Shown piece by piece: positions 12,141 through 14,278 of a stretch of DNA of 14,278 nt. The first letter of the stretch is position 1, and each line of letters starts with the position of its first letter. This stretch comes from an uncultured Marvinbryantia sp. (GTDB lineage Bacteria; Bacillota; Clostridia; Lachnospirales; Lachnospiraceae): assembly GCA_947624335.1 (NCBI GenBank), contig CANQJX010000021.1:1-14278 (forward strand), in the 5' to 3' direction. Under the pieces are notes generated by a model. It saw nothing but the letters and a program-made list of their open reading frames with translations, searched no databases and had not been told where the DNA came from. The position numbers and the translations under genes were made by a program.

Positions 12141-13901
12141 ATGAAGATTTTACTGACGGCGGTCAATGCAAAATACATTCATTCCAACCCCGCCCTCTAC
12201 AGCCTGAAAGCCTACGCGCATTCCCGCGGCGTCGGCGCCGGGACGGAGATTGCGGAATTTACGATTAATCAGCCGGTCGATGAGATCGCCGCGGCTATTT
12301 ATGAAAAAAATCCGGATGTGCTGGCATTTTCCTGCTATATCTGGAACGTGGAAATAATCGAAAAACTGATCCTTATGCTGGCGCATGTGCTGGATTGCTG
12401 TCCGGTCTGGCTTGGCGGACCGGAGGTTTCTTATGAAAGCGTGCGGTTTTTAAAGGAGCATCCGTCGGTAAAAGGGATTCTTTGCGGAGAAGGCGAGGCG
12501 GCGTTTGCCGAACTTGCCGCATATTATGAGAGCGGGGCGGGGAGCCTGGAAAAGATCCGCGGGCTGGTTTTCAGGGACGGGGAACGCATTGTGCAGACGC
12601 CGCCGGGAGAACGGCCGGATCTGGACGATCTCCCCTTTCTCTACAGCGATCTGAACGGGTTTGAACACCGGATCCTCTATTACGAAAGCAGCCGCGGCTG
12701 CCCGTTTTCGTGCAGCTATTGCCTCTCCTCCATTGATAAGGGCGCGCGTTTTCGCGGCACGGAAAAAGTAAAAGAGGAACTGCAGTTTTTTCTTGACCGC
12801 AATGCCGCGCAGGTAAAATTTGTGGACCGCACGTTTAACTGCCGGCACAGCCATGCGCTTGCAGTCTGGCGTTATCTGAAAGAACACGACAACGGGATTA
12901 CCAATTTCCATTTTGAGATCGCGGCGGATCTTTTAACGGAAGAAGAACTGGCGCTTTTAAATACCCTGCGGCCGGGGCAGGTGCAAATGGAAATCGGCGT
13001 GCAGTCTACCAACCGGCGGACGCTGTGCGAGATCCGGCGCGTTTCTGATTTTGAGAGATTAAAGGAGACGGTAAGACGGCTTCAGGAAGGCGGGAATATT
13101 CATCTGCATCTGGATTTGATCGCGGGACTGCCTTATGAGACATACGGGCGTTTTATCCGGTCGTTTAACGAGGTGTACGAACTGCGTCCGCAGCAGCTTC
13201 AACTGGGCTTTTTAAAGGTGCTGAAGGGTTCTGAAATGTATCGGGAGGCGGAAAAATACGGCCTGCGTTACCGCCCGTTTCCGCCTTACGAAGTATTGTG
13301 TACGCGCTGGATTTCTTACGCGGAGCTGCTTCGCCTGAAGGCGGTGGAAGAAATGGTGGAAATCTATTATAACAGCGGACAGTTTGCGCATACCATCCGA
13401 TACCTGGAACGCGAATTTGCACATCCGTACGAGATGTTTGAAAAGCTGGCGCAGTTTTGCCGTACGAAAGGAAACGCGGGGCAGAAACAGTCGCGGCTGG
13501 CGCGCCTGGAACAACTGCGCGCCTTTATCGGCAGCCGGACGCAGGATCCGGTTTATGACGAGTTGCTGCTGTTCGACCTTTATTTGCGCGAAAACGCCAA
13601 AAGCCGTCCTGTCTGGGCGCGGGATCCGGCAAAAGACAAAGACGCCGTGCTGGAGTTTTTCCGGTGGGAGGAAACAGAACATCGTTTCTTAAAAGACTGC
13701 GCCGGACGCAGCGCGAAACAGCTTATGTATATGGCGCATCTGGAACGGTTTGATTACTGTGTGCCGGACGGCACAAAAAGACAGGAGCGCTGGCTGTTAT
13801 TCGACTACCGGCAAAGAAATCCCTTAACAGGCGACGCGTTTGTGCAGGATGTGACAAAAATAATGAAAACGATACTTGATAGATTTATAAAAATGACATA
13901 G
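12141..13901 (+). CDS. B12-binding-type radical SAM protein with DUF4080 C-terminal domain
   Basis: A 586-residue protein. Domain order: an N-terminal cobalamin-binding-like Rossmann domain (about 1-140) with LLTAVNAKYIHSNPAL, VLAFSCYIWN, WLGGPEVS and GILCGEGEAAF; a radical SAM barrel (about 180-400) with the canonical CxxxCxxC cluster (Cys187, Cys191, Cys194 in SRGCPFSCSYC) and QMEIGVQSTN and LIAGLPYET; then a DUF4080-type C-terminal domain to about 580. The usual DxHxxG cobalamin-ligand motif is not visible, so B12 may be bound base-off without a protein histidine or not at all. Substrate is unknown; relatives include methyltransferases and ring-forming enzymes. The N-terminus and barrel look intact. 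It is probably the third gene of the operon starting at 10591. Its last bases contain the promoter of the next gene. Confidence 0.9.
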   Translation: MKILLTAVNAKYIHSNPALYSLKAYAHSRGVGAGTEIAEFTINQPVDEIAAAIYEKNPDVLAFSCYIWNVEIIEKLILMLAHVLDCCPVWLGGPEVSYESVRFLKEHPSVKGILCGEGEAAFAELAAYYESGAGSLEKIRGLVFRDGERIVQTPPGERPDLDDLPFLYSDLNGFEHRILYYESSRGCPFSCSYCLSSIDKGARFRGTEKVKEELQFFLDRNAAQVKFVDRTFNCRHSHALAVWRYLKEHDNGITNFHFEIAADLLTEEELALLNTLRPGQVQMEIGVQSTNRRTLCEIRRVSDFERLKETVRRLQEGGNIHLHLDLIAGLPYETYGRFIRSFNEVYELRPQQLQLGFLKVLKGSEMYREAEKYGLRYRPFPPYEVLCTRWISYAELLRLKAVEEMVEIYYNSGQFAHTIRYLEREFAHPYEMFEKLAQFCRTKGNAGQKQSRLARLEQLRAFIGSRTQDPVYDELLLFDLYLRENAKSRPVWARDPAKDKDAVLEFFRWEETEHRFLKDCAGRSAKQLMYMAHLERFDYCVPDGTKRQERWLLFDYRQRNPLTGDAFVQDVTKIMKTILDRFIKMT

Positions 13902-13904
13902 AAT
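13876..13904 (+). promoter_or_regulatory. Promoter for the 35-residue peptide and downstream envelope gene
   Basis: -35 TTGATA (13876-13881), 17-base spacer, -10 TAGAAT (13899-13904). The -10 box overlaps the stop TAG of the preceding gene (13899-13901). This probably starts a separate transcript for the two envelope genes. Confidence 0.65.
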
Positions 13905-13931
13905 AGGGATGAGATAAGAGGTGATAGAAAA

Positions 13932-14039
13932 ATGATGGATATGCGAAAAACAAAAACAAAACGTATCATCGCCGCAGTGATCGCGGTGCTGATTATTCTG
14001 GCAATGGTGATTACAACGATTGTCGGCGCGTTTTTATAA
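13932..14039 (+). CDS. 35-residue single-helix membrane peptide
   Basis: A short frame of 35 codons. The N-terminus is strongly basic (MRKTKTKR) and is followed by one hydrophobic helix of about 22 residues (IIAAVIAVLIILAMVITTIVGAFL) ending at the stop. AAGAGGTG (13916-13923) lies eight bases before ATG 13932; in-frame ATGs at 13935 and 13941 are alternatives. The composition fits a small inner-membrane peptide with its N-terminus in the cytoplasm, or a tail-less signal anchor. It has its own promoter and stands 19 bases before a secreted protein gene, so they are likely co-transcribed. No family recognised; the clear RBS and the typical small-membrane-protein pattern support it. Confidence 0.65.
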   Translation: MMDMRKTKTKRIIAAVIAVLIILAMVITTIVGAFL

Positions 14040-14058
14040 GGGAATCGGGGGTATAATA

Positions 14059-14278
14059 ATGAAATCAGGGAAATGGTTTATCTGCCTGTTTGCGGCAATG
14101 ATGCTGGGGACAGGCGCAAATGCGGCCGATGAGGACCGCATCGGACAGGGAATTTATATCAGCGATATGGATATGTCCGGCATGACTTATGCAGAAGCGA
14201 AGGCGGCGGTGGATCAGCGGATCGAGCAGATCCGATCCGACCGGATTACCGTGCAGGTGGGCGAGGACAGCGTAGAGG
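14059..14278 (+). CDS. Secreted/peptidoglycan-binding-type protein, N-terminal part (VanW-like; truncated by window end)
   Basis: Only the first 73 residues are present. ATG 14059 has GGGGG (14047-14051) seven bases upstream. A classic signal peptide is visible: MKSGKW, a hydrophobic core FICLFAAMMLG, then TGANA with a likely cleavage after Ala22 or Ala23. The mature start ADEDRIGQGIYISDMDMSGMTYAEAKAAVDQ matches the IxxGVYIxDxDVSGMTxxEAxAxV pattern at the head of clostridial VanW-family and L,D-transpeptidase-like proteins that carry a putative peptidoglycan-binding_4 domain. Which C-terminal domain follows (VanW, YkuD or other) cannot be seen. It is probably exported and acts at the cell wall, in one transcript with the 35-residue membrane peptide. 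Confidence 0.75.
   Translation, partial: MKSGKWFICLFAAMMLGTGANAADEDRIGQGIYISDMDMSGMTYAEAKAAVDQRIEQIRSDRITVQVGEDSVE

Noticed and set aside
1..14278. CRISPR, tRNA, insertion sequence or phage attachment site
   Set aside because: No regularly spaced repeats, cloverleaf, transposase or terminal inverted repeats were seen on either strand.

Overview
The window looks like chromosomal DNA of an anaerobic Firmicute of class Clostridia, probably Lachnospiraceae. The evidence is moderate-to-high GC coding sequence, strong AGGAGG-type ribosome binding sites, sigma-A-type promoters, and several families I associate with Clostridia (DUF4250, DUF4364, a DUF4080-type radical SAM enzyme, two MATE transporters, TIGR01212 radical SAM). 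Placement is by family recognition only. There is no tRNA, rRNA, CRISPR array, insertion sequence, prophage or plasmid gene. Genes are tightly packed and no stretch over 300 bases lacks a gene.

Layout. (1) 1-1861, plus strand: the 3' end of larB, then larC and a small stand-alone HD hydrolase of the RelA/SpoT/MESH1 type, all with overlapping stops and starts. (2) 1858-3205, minus strand: a MATE exporter gene broken by a one-base frameshift; its stop codon interlocks with that of the HD gene. (3) 3206-6074, plus strand: a promoter with a perfect inverted repeat, then clpB, disrupted exactly in the linker between the N-domain and the first ATPase domain, then a 57-residue DUF4250 gene overlapping clpB by ATGA. 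A hairpin at 6088-6109 can end transcription from both sides. (4) 6097-7464, minus strand: an intact second MATE exporter. (5) 7465-7679: a divergent promoter region with two inverted repeats. (6) 7680-10208, plus strand: an unrecognised four-helix membrane protein, a membrane-anchored polysaccharide deacetylase, and rarA. (7) 10205-10459, minus strand: a small very basic protein. (8) 10591-13901, plus strand: a likely operon of a TIGR01212 radical SAM protein, a DUF4364 winged-helix protein and a B12-binding-type radical SAM protein. (9) 13932-14278, plus strand: a 35-residue membrane peptide and the secreted N-terminus of a probable VanW/peptidoglycan-binding-type protein cut by the window end.

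How the genes relate. LarB and LarC act in one pathway, the nickel-pincer cofactor of lactate racemase-type enzymes. Most of the rest is housekeeping: protein disaggregation, replication-fork repair, cell-wall modification, small-molecule export. I see no obvious new defence or mobile system. The points most worth a second look are the two gene disruptions 1.6 kb apart, the position of the clpB lesion, an identical ten-base extended -10 element in three promoters, inverted repeats at the clpB and MATE promoters, and the small unexplained proteins (DUF4250, the basic 84-mer, the 35-residue membrane peptide).
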